Below, in pieces: positions 10,108-21,293 of a DNA stretch of 64,000 nucleotides. Location of the stretch: contig NC_080428.1 in assembly GCF_029873635.1 (NCBI RefSeq), forward strand, positions 67,389,601-67,453,600, written 5' to 3'. Both the position numbers and the translations under genes were made by a program. Positions within the stretch are counted from its first letter, which is position 1, and every line of letters begins with the position of its first letter. Below the pieces are notes generated by a model. It saw only the letters and a program-made list of their open reading frames with translations, did no database searches and was not told the DNA's origin. Origin of the DNA: Malania oleifera. Its lineage: Eukaryota > Streptophyta > Magnoliopsida > Santalales > Ximeniaceae.

Positions 10108-10787
10108 ACATTTGGGTCATACTAGTATTGATATTGAATGTGATTCGAATATTGCAGTAAATTGGATAAGATTCAGTAGGTGCTTATGGTATTTGTGAGA
10201 TTTTTGGAAGCAACTTATTGGTTTATTGGAAGGAGTAGATTTTTCGATAAAGTATTGTTATAGAGAAGGGAACAAAGTGATAGATGTCTTGGCTCGACAA
10301 TGTGCTATGGGGAGGAATAGTTTGTTTACAAATAGTAGTCAAGTCCCTAAAGTTATCAATGGGTTGTATAAACTGGAGAAGATGGGTACGACTTATATGA
10401 GGTATGTTTAGCTGAACTCCCGTGGGTTTTTTTTTTTTTTAAATACTAAAATAGGCGGCACCGCCACTTATTTATTAATATACCCTCACTTTTGGCGGAG
10501 GAATATCGTGGTTACAAGTTAAAACATACCAACCAAACTAGGACTTGTAGGTTTTGGTTTATACTCTATGTTATTTATCTTTTGTTTGTTTTGTTGCGTG
10601 AGATTTGTTTTGTTTTGCTTGAACTTATAACCCTATTTTTTGGCTAGTTATTCGTATTGTTTTTTTGGGAGGCCTTTAATGTTTTGTCTTTTTTTCTCCC
10701 ATTGATTGTCTTGTAACCACAGTATTCCTCTACCAAAAGTGAGGGTTTATTAATAAATAAATGGAGGTACCGCCCTTCTTTTTTAAT
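10108..10787 (+). mobile_element. 5'-truncated LINE 3' end (RNase H and tail)
   Basis: The fragment reads IDIECDSNIAVNWI, then LLEGVDFSIKYCYREGNKVIDVLARQ, matching the RNase H end of the full-length LINE at 39,350-39,670 (IESDSRIIVDWL, EGNSAADFLARE). The 3' tail from about 10,546 to 10,787 matches that LINE's tail and ends with ACCAAAAGTGAGGG and GGAGGTACCGCCC. About 115 bp of the same family in the opposite orientation is inserted at 10,429-10,545. A stop at 10,198 interrupts the coding part. Confidence 0.75.
10429..10545 (-). repeat. Inverted LINE 3' tail nested in a LINE
   Basis: It starts with a T-run (a poly-A tail on the minus strand) and continues GGCGGCACCGCC, ACCCTCACTTTTGGCGGAGG and GTGGTTACAAGTTAAAAC. 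This is the reverse complement of the family tail and nearly the same as 55,787-55,871. With 10,700-10,787 it forms an inverted repeat. Confidence 0.7.
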
Positions 10788-11721
10788 ATTATATATATAT
10801 ATGTGACGCCCCAATTTTCGTAAAATTTTTTTTTTAAAAATAACAATAATAAATAAATATTCATTCATCATAAACAACATCTACAAATCGGTCACGTCAA
10901 CAATACTACTACCATTCATACAACACAACCCGCATTGGGTACCGGGTTAAAAATTATTTCATTATACAATTTAACAGCGGAAGACAGTATATACATATCA
11001 GTCAGGATACCATACCCAGAGTATCAATATACATCTATATACATCACCATAATAGACTCAAAAACAACTCAACTCTAGGGGAATTACACCTCCCCTAGTC
11101 TAGAAACTCACCCTAGGTGCCAGGGTTTCAGCTCCTTATGATCACGAAGCTCTATCACCTGATCTATCCCTATTCCCTGAAAAATTTAGATAATTTGGAT
11201 GAGACACATCTCAGTAAGAAAGAATAAATTATTTATGGTGTGCGGCCATATGAGTTCAGTTATAACATGTTTTACTTTTTTTTAAAACAATATTTCATCT
11301 GAGAAAATACACTGATATTCACATTCTTATAATCATATAGATATACAACACAAGCTTTTATAAGTTTTAAAATCATTTCTCAAGTTTATTCATTTCCAAC
11401 ACGCATAATTACCCGCGAAGTTCTTGAGAATAGCGAAGATTGCCCGCCCATACAGGTAGCTTCTTTCTGCTCTAACATATTATGCTGCCAGGAATGGTCC
11501 CATCTAGTACGTAACAGGGTACTCACCTTACTGAATAAGCCCTTAGGCGAAAAGTTTCACTTCGCCTCAATTATTTATTTTATATAACACACTCTTTCAT
11601 TTTTCATAATCATTTCTCATTTTAACTCATTACATATCTATGTATACATAAATTCACATTTATGTACTTTACATAATACATTAGATCACATGATTCCAAT
11701 TCTCAACACATTCACGATTTT

Positions 11722-12280
11722 CATACTGAGCATACCTCCCCAACGGCATCAGTAGGAATCTCACACACACACAGTCTCTATACTGAGCATACCTCTCCAA
11801 CGGCATCAGTAGGAACTTCACACACACACACACAATCTCCATACTGAGCATACCTCCCCAACAGCATCAGTAGGAACTTCGCACGCACACACACACAATC
11901 TCCATATTGAGCATACCTCCCCAACGGCATCAGTAGGAACTTCGCACACACACACAGTCTCCATACTGAGCATACCTCCCTAACGGCATCAGTAGGAACT
12001 TCATACACACAATCTCCCTACTGAACATACCTCCCCAATGATATCAGTAGGAACTTCATACACATAATCTCCCTACTAAGCATACCTCCCTAACGGCATC
12101 AGTAGAAACTTCACACACACACAATCTCCATACTAAGCATACCTCCCCAACGGCATCAATAGGAACTTTATACACACAATCTCCTTACTGAGCATACCTC
12201 CCCAACGACATCAGTAGGAACTTCACACACACACACAATCTCCATACTGAGCATACCTCCCCAACGGCATCAGTAGAAAA
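11722..12280. repeat. Minisatellite, about 9.5 units of 55-63 bp
   Basis: Each unit has the core ACTGAGCATACCTCCCCAAC, then GGCATCAGTAGGAACTTC and a variable CA dinucleotide run ending CAATCTCC. Unit length varies mostly through the CA run. The array is inside the large solo LTR. Confidence 0.9.
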
Positions 12281-13200
12281 GGAATACCACCCACCCGCAA
12301 TTATTGTGCGGTATTGGCTTATCATCAATCATATTTCAGTATATCTCAATTCAACTTAATATAAATATTCTCATCATTTTATGTGCACATTTTATCATCT
12401 CATAATTATATATATATATATCATATTTCACATATTTCCACATTTCCCAAAATACTCATATTAGTAATTTGTACAAACTCATTTTTCTTGCAAATAATTT
12501 TCGGGCAAAACACAAATACTCATTTTCATATATTAATTCAAACGGTAATTCTAAAAATACTGCTTAAATTTATTCCACTTACCTGGCTTACTGAGAGTTT
12601 TGTTAGGACTCAAATCCTGCGCCCTTGGCGCCCGAAATTCAAATCCTGAAATTTGCATTTTTTCCATATTAATTGATTCATTTCCCCAAAATAATACTCA
12701 TCTAACCTTTTCTAAGCTTCATATACCTCAAATTAACATTTAAACTAATATTTGACACTCCCACTTAATTTTCTGAATTTTTCCTGCAGATCCCAAAATT
12801 ACACCCTCGGCGCTCATCCAGACCCTAAATTCTGAAAATTCTGCTTCAACTCTAGACGCTCAACATTTTAGAATTTTTAAATTAATACTAATTAATTAAA
12901 AATAAGTCCCTTAATAACCCTCGTACCCCAAATTTGAAGTTTTGCCCATGACAACCCCACGAGAATTCCGTCCCGCTAGACTTGTAGAGAATCATCCCTA
13001 GATTCTCGTGGTGGTGTCTGTTCGTCAATTGGTCTTATAATTTGTAAGAAATTAAAGAAAAAGGAGAAATTGGCTTACCTCAGGAGATACATTTACGCCG
13101 CTCCTACCACCGATCCGCTCCGGTAGAAATAACGGTAGCGAAAAATGGAGTCCAACGGTATCTTCCTATTTTCGATCGGACTAAAATCCACTACGAAATC

Positions 13201-13203
<3 letters not shown>

Positions 13204-13241
<38 letters not shown>
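13204..13241. repeat. (GA)n microsatellite
   Basis: An almost pure run of about 18 GA units inside the solo LTR near its 3' side. The Ser/Leu-rich minus-strand ORFs here are its shadows. Confidence 0.9.
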
Positions 13242-13246
<5 letters not shown>

Positions 13247-13739
13247 AGGAGAGAGAGTGTCTGCGACAGTAGAAGAAAAGAAGAAGAAGAAGAAATAAAC
13301 AAACAAAAATGATATAAAAAAAAAAATCAAACCTCCTAAAGCTTCTAGCTTCAGGAGATTTACATTAATAATAATAATAATAATAATATATTTCATTAAT
13401 AAAAATTAATATAAAATTTAATTAATTTTTTTAAATCCGATTAATTAATTAATTAATTAATTTTTTTTTTTTTTGGAATTACTCTACTAATATTCTATAG
13501 CCTCTTTTGGGGTTATTACAATATATATAAGACCTTACGAGATGTTTCAAAATTTTTGATCTCTATCAATATATATTGCTAAACAACCAAAGAACTTGTT
13601 TTTAAAAATTAAGTATTCAGTCATTTTTTGCCCAAAACACACATTAAATTACATAATATAGTTGAGATGGAGTTTGCACTTTTTTAAGGATTATATAGTT
13701 TTACTTTTTGGTTGCTTGAAAGAAAGTCATTGTGGAGGA

Positions 13740-14265
13740 TAGGGGTGAGCATAAATGGGGGAAACCTGAATTAACCGATCGAAATTGGTCGGTTTGGTTC
13801 AGTTAAGAATATAGGATCGCTCGGTTCGGTTATGATTTTACAAAGTTTGATTAATCGGTTCGGTTAAGAGGAAAGTTAATTTGGTTAACCGAAATAACCG
13901 ATTTAATAATTAATTAAAATTTAAATATAAATTAGTATATGTTAATTTGTTAACATGTTAATTAATATATGCTAATTTGTTAATATGTTGATTAGTATAT
14001 GTTAATTTGTTAATATGTTAATTTTTTATATGTTAATTAGTATTTAGTAAAATATATAATTATATTATGTTTTTTGTTAATTAATTTCAAATTAATTCGG
14101 TTAAATTCAGTTAACTGAATTACCTGAAAAGATAATTTAGTTGGGTTTGGTTCGGTGAGGCCCCTCTATTCGGTCAGTTCGGTTAATAGTTTTCATCAAC
14201 TTAAAATTTTGGTTTATTCGATTAATTAACTGAATTTGACCGAACCGACGGTTTGCTCACCCCTA
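13740..14265. mobile_element. hAT-type MITE (526 bp)
   Basis: Perfect 12-bp terminal inverted repeats TAGGGGTGAGCA / TGCTCACCCCTA bound the element. The flanking 8-bp sequences GTGGAGGA and GTAGAGGA match at 7 of 8 positions, as expected for hAT TSDs. The interior is AT-rich, with GGTTCGGTTT-type motifs near both ends and short repeats of TATGTTAATTTGTTAATATG around 13,937-14,020. There is no transposase, so it is non-autonomous. Confidence 0.85.
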
Positions 14266-14409
14266 GTAGAGGACGCAGTTTGCACTTTGGAGGGGTTCGA
14301 TTACGCAAAAATATTTTGGATATTTGAACAATATTTTATGCCTTTCTTGTCTCTTTGGGGACAAAGGGGCAAAATAATTATTTTTTCAAAAAAAATTGCT
14401 TACTACTTG

Positions 14410-15005
14410 TGTTGGGTCCAACCTACATTAAATAAGGAAGTCACTAGGATAAATTAAAGGAGGCGGCAATGTGGAGGAGAGATGACAATAGTGAGAAAAA
14501 AAAAATGTGTGGCAGTGTGTGAGGCAGCAATAATGTGTTGTGCAATCTTCATCAATTCAACAATCAGAAGGTCTTTTATGATCCGATTTTTCTAAAATTT
14601 GGAAAGCACGTTTGGGATTTGTCGACCTTTGATCTGGATGGTGGATATCTGTTTCAGAACTTTGGAGGGCCTGATTTTGCAGTACTGACAGTAACTACGT
14701 TCGGGTGACTTCTTTCCGCTCATTCTTATTTTATCGCAATTCTTTTGGGAATCCTTTTACTCTAAGTTTGTAAGCATTTTTGGTGATTGTACTGTTGTAA
14801 TTTTTGTAAGCTACGTTCGGAGTCTCATAGGCCCCGTGGTTTTTACCCTCCACGTTGGATGAGTTTTTCATGTTAAAAAATCGTGGTGTTCCTATTGTGG
14901 TGTGTGATTTATTATTATTATTGGTTGGTTATTTTTTCTTATCACGAATTTTATTTTTGATAAAGATTTATCCGTTATACAAGTTGTCTTGTTGCTTTCC
15001 CAACA
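14410..15005 (+). repeat. 5' LTR of copia element 2
   Basis: It starts TGTTGGG and ends CCCAACA. It is 596 bp against 648 bp in element 1, mainly because element 1 has an extra A-rich stretch near its 5' end. Confidence 0.8.
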
Positions 15006-15007
15006 AA

Positions 15008-15019
15008 TGGTATCAAAGC
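15008..15019 (+). other. Primer binding site of copia element 2
   Basis: TGGTATCAAAGC follows the LTR after 2 bp and differs by one base from the usual TGGTATCAGAGC. Confidence 0.75.
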
Positions 15020-15029
15020 TTGATTCATA

Positions 15030-15775
15030 TAAAATATAGAAGGCAACGTAGATTTTATATGCAAGCTCACAACTTCAATTATTCATTTTGGAAACCAAAT
15101 ATAGAGGACATTCTTTATTGTAAGGATTTATTTGATCCGATTGAATTGGGTAGCGATAAGCCGAAAAAACAAACTGAAGCTGATACTGGAAGAAAATGCA
15201 TGGGAAAACAGTTGGTAAAATCAGACAGTGGGTAGATAATAGTGTTTTTCATCATGTGGCTCAAGAGACAGATGCCCAAATACTTTGGAAGAAGTTGGAA
15301 AGTCTTTATGAGAAAAAGATTGCTCACAATAAAGCTTTTGTAATTAAAAAAACTTGTAAATTTGAAGCTTAGAGAAGGAAAATATGTTACTGAGTATTTG
15401 AGCGATCTCTAAAATTTGGTAAACCAGTTAACCAACATGAAGATAATTTTAGATGATGAACTACAAGTTTTGTTGCTATTGAGTTCTTTGCAAGATAATT
15501 GGGAGACTCTTGTAGTATCTCTTAACAACTTAACCCTAAATGGTGTGTTGATCCTATCGTTTGTTAAAGATAGCTTGTTTAATGAAGAGGCCAAAAGGAA
15601 AGAAATAGGTATAGATAATATCCATATACTTGTTACAGAAGATAGGGAGAGTAGTCGATACAAAAATAAAAGGCGTAGAAGTAAAAGTAGAAGCAAGTCT
15701 AGGTCAAGATTTAAAAATATTGAGTGTCATTATTGTGGTAAAATTGGTCATATCAAGAAGTAATGTTACAAGTGG
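15030..15775 (+). pseudogene. copia gag remnant (element 2)
   Basis: It carries YMQAHNFNYSFWKPNIEDIL, DLFDPIELG, VNQLTNMKIILDDELQVLLL and SFVKDSLFNEEAKRKE, then a basic stretch and CHYCGKIGHIKK followed by TAA where the sister has an intact codon before the last Cys. A frameshift near 15,183 and stops near 15,370 and 15,762 break it. Confidence 0.85.
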
Positions 15776-15862
15776 AAGAGAGAAAATAAAAGTAACAATG
15801 ACAAGCAAGAAAAAAAGGATCAGGATAATAATGATCGTGTTATCACTACTGTTGGAAATGAT

Positions 15863-16186
15863 TTGGTTCTTGCTTATGATGATAATGTAATTAGTGTTGC
15901 CTATAATGAAATTAGTTGGGTGGTTGACAGTGGTGCCTCTTTTCACGTGACATCAAGGAAAGATTTTTTCAATTCATATACTTCCAGTGACATTGGAGTT
16001 TTGAAAATGGGAAACGATGTTGTGGTACCGATAGTTGGCAGTAGAACTGTTTGCTTGAAGACCAACAATGGAATAGAATTGGTACTCAATAATGTCTGGC
16101 ATGCTCCTAGTGTTCGTATGCATTTGATCTTTATTGGAAGACTTGATGATGATGGATATTTCAACTTATTTGGTAATGGACAATAG
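15863..16186 (+). pseudogene. copia protease remnant (element 2)
   Basis: ISWVVDSGASFHVTSRKDFF contains an intact retropepsin DSGA active site, unlike the NSGA in element 1. KMGNDVVVPIVGSRTVCLK and WHAPSVRMHLIFIGRLDDDG follow. A TAG at 16,184 stands where Trp is expected, as in element 1. Similarity ends about 50 bp later. Confidence 0.85.
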
Positions 16187-16233
16187 AGACTTAACAGAAG
16201 AAATTTAATTGTGACCCAAGATAACAAATTTTG

Positions 16234-17340
16234 TATTTTTTTTTTTTTTTAAAAATAAAAATGATTTTTTTTCACAACTAGATGTAACACTAGCTTTTTC
16301 TTCATGAAACATTGAATATGAAAGGGAGCTTGGCTTCCAAAATGGAATATAATAAAAATAAAATAAATTTTGTATTAAAATACAATAATTTATAAGATAG
16401 TATTATTTGTAGGTAAATATAGTCATGCAAAATTTAGTATTATTTCATAAATATGAAATAATATAAAAAAATAAATATTGACGTCATAAAAGCTTGAGAA
16501 TAGTTATTCATAACCTATTTTATACTAATTAAAATAACACCTAACTTTTTTATGGTCATTTGCCTCGCAATAGTTCTATTGTCTTTAAAAAAATTTCTTA
16601 CACAATAACTGTTTGGTTTGTTTTTAACTCATTAATGATAAGTTATAATGAAGCAAAACATCATCCAACAAAAAATAAGAATTTTTTTTCTTTTTTGACT
16701 ATTCATATTAATCTATTGAAAAACATGAATGGCTCATCATATAAGATTTAGAACTCATCAGTAAGATATCACAATAACTCCTATACTCATAAGTGAGAGG
16801 TTAAATTTCAATAATGTAAACTGCACAACTTTTTATTGATCCCGAACATTAATATAACATAGTATTATTGATGGGTTCTAAACCTTTCACAAAGCAATCA
16901 CCGTATATAGATAATAACATAAATATAACAACGTGTTTTAGTCTTGATTAACTGAGAAATTGCTTTAGGCGTGAATTGTTGTCAATGTCTTTACTATCGT
17001 GCCCAGGTCAAAACTGCCCGTCACTCGCACGATCATTGTCACCAAACCCCAATTCTCAGTGGGCAAGTCTTCCATGTGGATCATTTCAAGAGAACAGTCC
17101 AATAAGAATGAATATTTTAATTGCAAACTGACCATTGGGAATCTAAACGGTGAATCGCGGAGATGAGTACCTGCAGGAATCCCTGATTCGAGCATCGATT
17201 TGATTTCAGCATTCACCAAGGATAAATCTGGAAATCTCAACATTCCAGTTCCAATGACAGCCTTAAACCTCCAGGTGCAGTCAGCAGTCTTTTTGCCCTT
17301 TTCAGGTTGATCAGATGTTCTCTGTTCATGGATTCTGTTT
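16234..17340. other. Intergenic stretch, no gene recognised
   Basis: AT-rich and non-repetitive to about 16,960. A 92-codon minus-strand ORF (16,965-17,243) begins MLRFPDLSLVNAEIKSMLE and stays open upstream; I cannot assign it to a family, and it may be a gene fragment or chance. The inverted repeat begins at about 17,350. Confidence 0.4.
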
Positions 17341-17517
17341 AGTGGGTAGTTATCAATCAGTTATTAGCACAACCCAGCAGCTCGGCATTATTTCTGGGAA
17401 TCAGTGGAGTGATAAGGAGATCCAAAACTATTGGAGAAATAAGGATGGTTACTCCCAAAAATCTGCGTATATTAGTGGAGAGACATTGGAGGATGAAGGA
17501 GTTTCAATGGCAATAGA

Positions 17518-17990
17518 TGTTGGGATTTTTACCGATTGAGTAATTAATGGAGAAAAAAAAAACAAAGCGCGCGCGCACACAATTATTTACGCCAGAGTTA
17601 CGTGGTTCGGCCAAATTCCGGCCTACGTCCACGGGAGCGAGAGATTACTATTTACTGGGAAAAATACAGAGGAGGAGGAAGATGCAATCACTCAACTCTT
17701 ACAGCTCTCTCTCTACACAATCTCTCTACTTCACGCAGCTTACACTGCAACACACTCTCTCACACTCTGCACTCTTATGCACGCTGCAACACACCACACC
17801 ACCCTACACAACTCCACACACACGTGTATATATATATACACAAGGGGGAACAAAAATTCAACGGGCGGTGGCTTAATGTCAACACGTCCGGCAAAGTAGG
17901 TGGAGCAGCAAAGGGTGACGGAGGAGCAGTCGGCGCCGAAGATGTTGAAGGAGCAGCAGCCGTCTGCTTTGACTGGGTATGGATCCATCA
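17518..17990 (-). repeat. 3' LTR of the minus-strand copia element
   Basis: 473 bp, TG...CA ends, nearly identical to the right LTR except for the CG/CA repeat near 17,567-17,580 and short indels near 17,677-17,695. On its right is TTCTCCTCCTCC (17,992-18,003), which is the polypurine tract on the minus strand. Confidence 0.9.
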
Positions 17991-18035
17991 ATTCTCCTCC
18001 TCCATACCCATAAGAGGAGAATAATATGTTAATCT

Positions 18036-18386
18036 TCAATTGACGTCCATCCCAGCTATATCCCTACATAGCTGGAGCTTCTCATAAGTTACCCCCTTTG
18101 TTAACATGTCTGCCGGATTCTCTTTAGTATGAATTTTGACTAACTTCAACAGTTGTTGTTCCATCACTTCGTGTATCCAATGATAGCGAATGTCGATATG
18201 TTTTGTTCGGGAATGGTACATTGAATTCTTGCTCAAGTCCAGTGCACTCTGACTATCACAATGTACCTTGTATTCTTCCTGTTTGACTCCTAACTCTTGA
18301 AGAAACCGCTTTAACCACAACATCTCCTTCCCAGCTTCCGCTGCGGCAATATATTATGCTTCTGTTGTGAATAAGGCAACACACTT
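18036..18386 (-). pseudogene. copia RNase H
   Basis: After two stops (near 18,354 and 18,384) the frame reads EMLWLKRFLQELGVKQEEYK, VHCDSQSALDLSKNSMYHSR, TKHIDIRYHWIHEV and TKENPADMLTKGVTYEKL, the usual copia RNase H C-terminus, ending with a stop close to the polypurine tract. Confidence 0.9.
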
Positions 18387-19460
18387 TTACAATTTTGACT
18401 GCCATGATACAGCTCCCCCTGTAAAGGTGAATAAAAAACCTAATGTGGACTTTCTTCCATCAAGATCACCAGCCATGTCTGCATTAGTGTAACCCTCCAA
18501 GATTGGTTCAACTTCCCCAAAACATAAGCATAATTCCGATGTACCTTTCAAGTACTTGAGAATCCATTTCACAGCTTCCCAATGGTCTTTCCCTAGATTG
18601 GAAAGAAACCTGCTCACAACACCTACAGCGTGGGCAATGTCTGGTCTCGTACACACCATTGCGTACATCAAGCTTCCAACTGCTGATGAGTATGGAACTA
18701 TTGACATTTCTTCCTTTGATGAGTGAGACAACTTCTTGTTTAACTTGAAGTGATTAGCCAGTGGAGTACTTACTAGCTTGGCACTTTCCATGTTGAACTT
18801 TTTGATTACCCGTTCAATATACTTCTCTTGTGATGACCATAATTTTCTGGCTTTCCTATCGCGACTGATCCTGATGCCTAGGATCTGCTGAGTTAGGCCT
18901 AAGTCCTTCATTTCAAAAGATTTAGACAACTCCATCTTTAACTTGTTGATCTTGCTTGCATCCTAACCAATGATCAACATGTCATCAACATAGAGTAGTA
19001 GTATGACAAGATTACCATCAGGAAATATCTGAACATATGCACACTGATCTGTTGCAGTCCTCTTTTATCCGTGACTCACCATGAAAGAGTCAAATTTTCT
19101 ATACCATTGTCTCGGTGCTTGCTTAAGACCGTAGAGACTTTTCTTCAACCTGCAGACTTGTTCTTTCCCTAGAACTTCAAATCCTTCTGGTTGCTCCATG
19201 TAGATGTCTTCTTCCAAGTCTCCATGTAGGAAGGCTATCTTCACATCCATTTGTTCAAGCTCTAGATTTAACTTGGCTACTAATCCAAGTATAACTCGAA
19301 TTATTGTCATTTTCACTACTGGCAAAAATATCTCGTCAAAGTCAATGCCTTTCTTCAATTCGAAACCTTTGACGACTAATTTGGCTTTATGCGTCACAAT
19401 TTATCCACTACCATCTTTCTTAAGCTTGAACACCCATTTGTTCCTTAGTGCTCTCTTCCC
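18387..19460 (-). pseudogene. copia reverse transcriptase
   Basis: HKAKLVVKGFELKKGIDFDE, EQMDVKIAFLHGDLEEDIYM and [20 protein letters not shown] mark the fingers and palm, and the catalytic YVDD is at 18,981-18,992. KSFEMKDLGLTQQILGIRIS, SAVGSLMYAMVCTRPDIAHA and GDLDGRKSTLGFLFTF lead into RNase H. Stops near 19,064, 18,966 and 19,402 break the reading. Confidence 0.9.
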
Positions 19461-19946
19461 TTTGGGAAGTCTTACCAGCTCATACGTTTGATTCTTATGT
19501 AAAGAATTCACCTCTGCTTTCATAGCTTCCATCCATTTGGTTTTGTCAGTATGAGACTGGACTTCTTGAAAACTTTCTGGCTCCCCCTCATCAGTGAGTA
19601 AAAGATATTCTGATTCTGGATATCTTCTCGACCGAATCAGAACACGACCTCTTTCAGATCTTCTGGGCTCAACTTCTTCTAGAGGAGAAGATACTTCATC
19701 ATCTGACCGATGTGATGATTCTGTAATTTCTAGTGAAGGGGGTTGTTGCTCCCCCTACTCAACACTGTCTACATCTGTTTCCAAAGGATCATCCTATAAT
19801 TCTCCATGGTTTGTGGGAGAATATGATAGTGTAGGATCTGTTACAATGACTGGAGCACTGGAACTAGGCTGGTTAGACTTTGTTTGTGGTTCAAAGTCCT
19901 CAAACACCTGGTTTTCATGGAAAACCACATCTCTCGATCTGATGAC

Positions 19947-20831
19947 CTACTTCCTCTCTGGATCCCATAATCTGTAACCAAATTCATTATCTCCATAGCC
20001 AATAAAGATACATGGAATAGACTTCACGTCGAGCTTTTGCCTCTGCTTATTAGATATATATGCAAAAGCTTTGTACCCAAACACTCTTAGATGAGTGTAA
20101 GAAACTTTTCTTCTGGTCCATTTTTTCTCTGGAATTCCAAAATTAAGTGGTGCTGACGGTGATCTGTTGATAAGGTAACATGTGGCACGAATAGCTTTCC
20201 CCCAAAATGGCTTAGGTAATTTAGCCATACTAAGCATACTTCTAACTCTCTCCATAATGGTCCGATTCATTCTTTCAGCTACACCATTATGTTGTGGGGT
20301 ACGTGGGACCATCTTTTCATGCCTAATACCACATTCAGTACAGTATGCTCTGAACTCGTTGGAAGTATACTCGCCTCCATTGTCTGTCCGGAGGCACTTC
20401 AATTTCTTCCCTGTTTGTCTTTCTACCATAGCATGAAATTCCTTGAAATATTTAAATACCTGGTCCTTTGTTTTCAGAAAGTATACCCACACCTTCCTTG
20501 AAGTGTCGTCAATAAAGGTAACAAAATACCTGTTGCCGCCGATTGATTCTACTTCAATGGGTCCGCATACGTCAGAATGTACCAAACTCAATGGCTTTGA
20601 CTTTCTCTTCATAGAGGAACTAAATGAAACTCTATACTGTTTCCCAAATAAGCAATGATCACATGGGTTTAAGGCAATACCTTTTGTGATTTTGATAAAT
20701 GCCTTCTTCGCCAGTGTAAGGAGCCCTTTTTCACCCACGTGTCCGAGTCTCTTGTGCCATAGGTTTGGTGATGCTTCATCTTCCACTGCATTGATGGCAT
20801 CAGTACAAATCTTCACTTGCGTCTTGTACAA
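19947..20831 (-). pseudogene. copia GAG-pre-integrase and integrase (294 aa open frame)
   Basis: NLWHKRLGHVGEKGLLTLAK and PCDHCLFGKQYRVSF form the HHCC zinc-binding domain (residues about 20-70). The catalytic triad is complete: Asp in LVHSDVCGP, Asp in CLRTDNGGEY and Glu in HNGVAERMNRT. LPKPFWGKAIRATCYLINRS and RVFGYKAFAYI follow. The stretch is open for 294 codons with no missing catalytic residue. Confidence 0.9.
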
Positions 20832-21014
20832 TGTGTAGCAAATGCGTCCTCATGCTATTGTCAAATTACCTTTTGATAATTTCCAAGCACCTTTCCCAAA
20901 GTAGCTTTCATAGCCCTATTTATCAAGGGCTGCACCAGAAATAAGGTTGAGTCGAAGGTCTGGGACATGTCGAACATCCTTTAGTGTTATGGTGCAACCA
21001 ATATTGGTCACAAT

Positions 21015-21233
21015 CTACACGTCTCCGATTCCCACGATCTGAGAAGAACTAGTGTTCCCCATCTTTACTGTACCAAAATCTCCAGATTTATACATCGTGA
21101 AGAATTCTTTGTGGGGAGTGGCATGGTAGGAGGCTGCTGTGTCTACCACACATTCAGTGTCCTGGTTCCCAATATGACAACATGCATCTTCATCAATTGA
21201 AAAAACTGATATATCTTGGGTTAAGGTGACCAA
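21015..21233 (-). pseudogene. copia protease
   Basis: TECVVDTAASYHATPHKEFF holds the retropepsin active site as DTAA, a form seen in Tork-type copia elements. TVKMGNTSSSQIVGIGDV follows. A stop (TAG) comes directly after and separates it from the pre-integrase region. Confidence 0.85.
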
Positions 21234-21293
21234 GTTCTCACCTTCCTCTTTCTTTTGTTGCTGGCGGCTTTGACCATGATCCTACCGAAATTT

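Larger units (their letters stand above)
10802..13520. mobile_element. Large solo LTR (2.7 kb), probably Ty3/gypsy
   Basis: It starts TGTGACGCCCCAATTTTCG and ends GGGGTTATTACA, with 5-bp ATATA on both sides; the TSD lies in AT-rich sequence and is weak on its own. There is no internal retroelement coding. TGTRACGCCCC-type starts are common in large plant Ty3/gypsy LTRs, so a solo LTR left by recombination fits best. It contains a 9.5-copy minisatellite and a GA microsatellite. It sits immediately after the LINE fragment tail. Confidence 0.65.
14410..16233 (+). mobile_element. Ty1/copia element 2, sister of element 1, 3'-truncated
   Basis: LTR 14,410-15,005 is followed by primer binding site, gag, zinc knuckle and protease. 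The sequence then breaks off into a T-run at about 16,234. It shares with element 1 the flanking sequence upstream of the LTR, a frameshift in gag near the words GCTGATACTGG, and the TGG-to-TAG stop after the protease. It lacks element 1's tandem duplication and integrase. Confidence 0.85.

Noticed and set aside
9833-10198. ORFs with long Ile/Tyr runs
   Set aside because: Produced by the (TA)n microsatellite at 10,042-10,097.
11778-12008. Cys/Val-rich minus-strand ORF
   Set aside because: It is a translation of the minisatellite; its repeats follow the 57-bp unit.
11722-12280. Regular repeats resembling a CRISPR array
   Set aside because: Units are contiguous minisatellite copies with a CA run, not repeats separated by unique spacers; the window is a plant genome and there are no cas genes.
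17393-17539. EIQNYWR motif suggesting a MYB R3 repeat in the palindrome
   Set aside because: Only a few residues match, the right arm has a stop in this frame, and another frame is better conserved between the arms.
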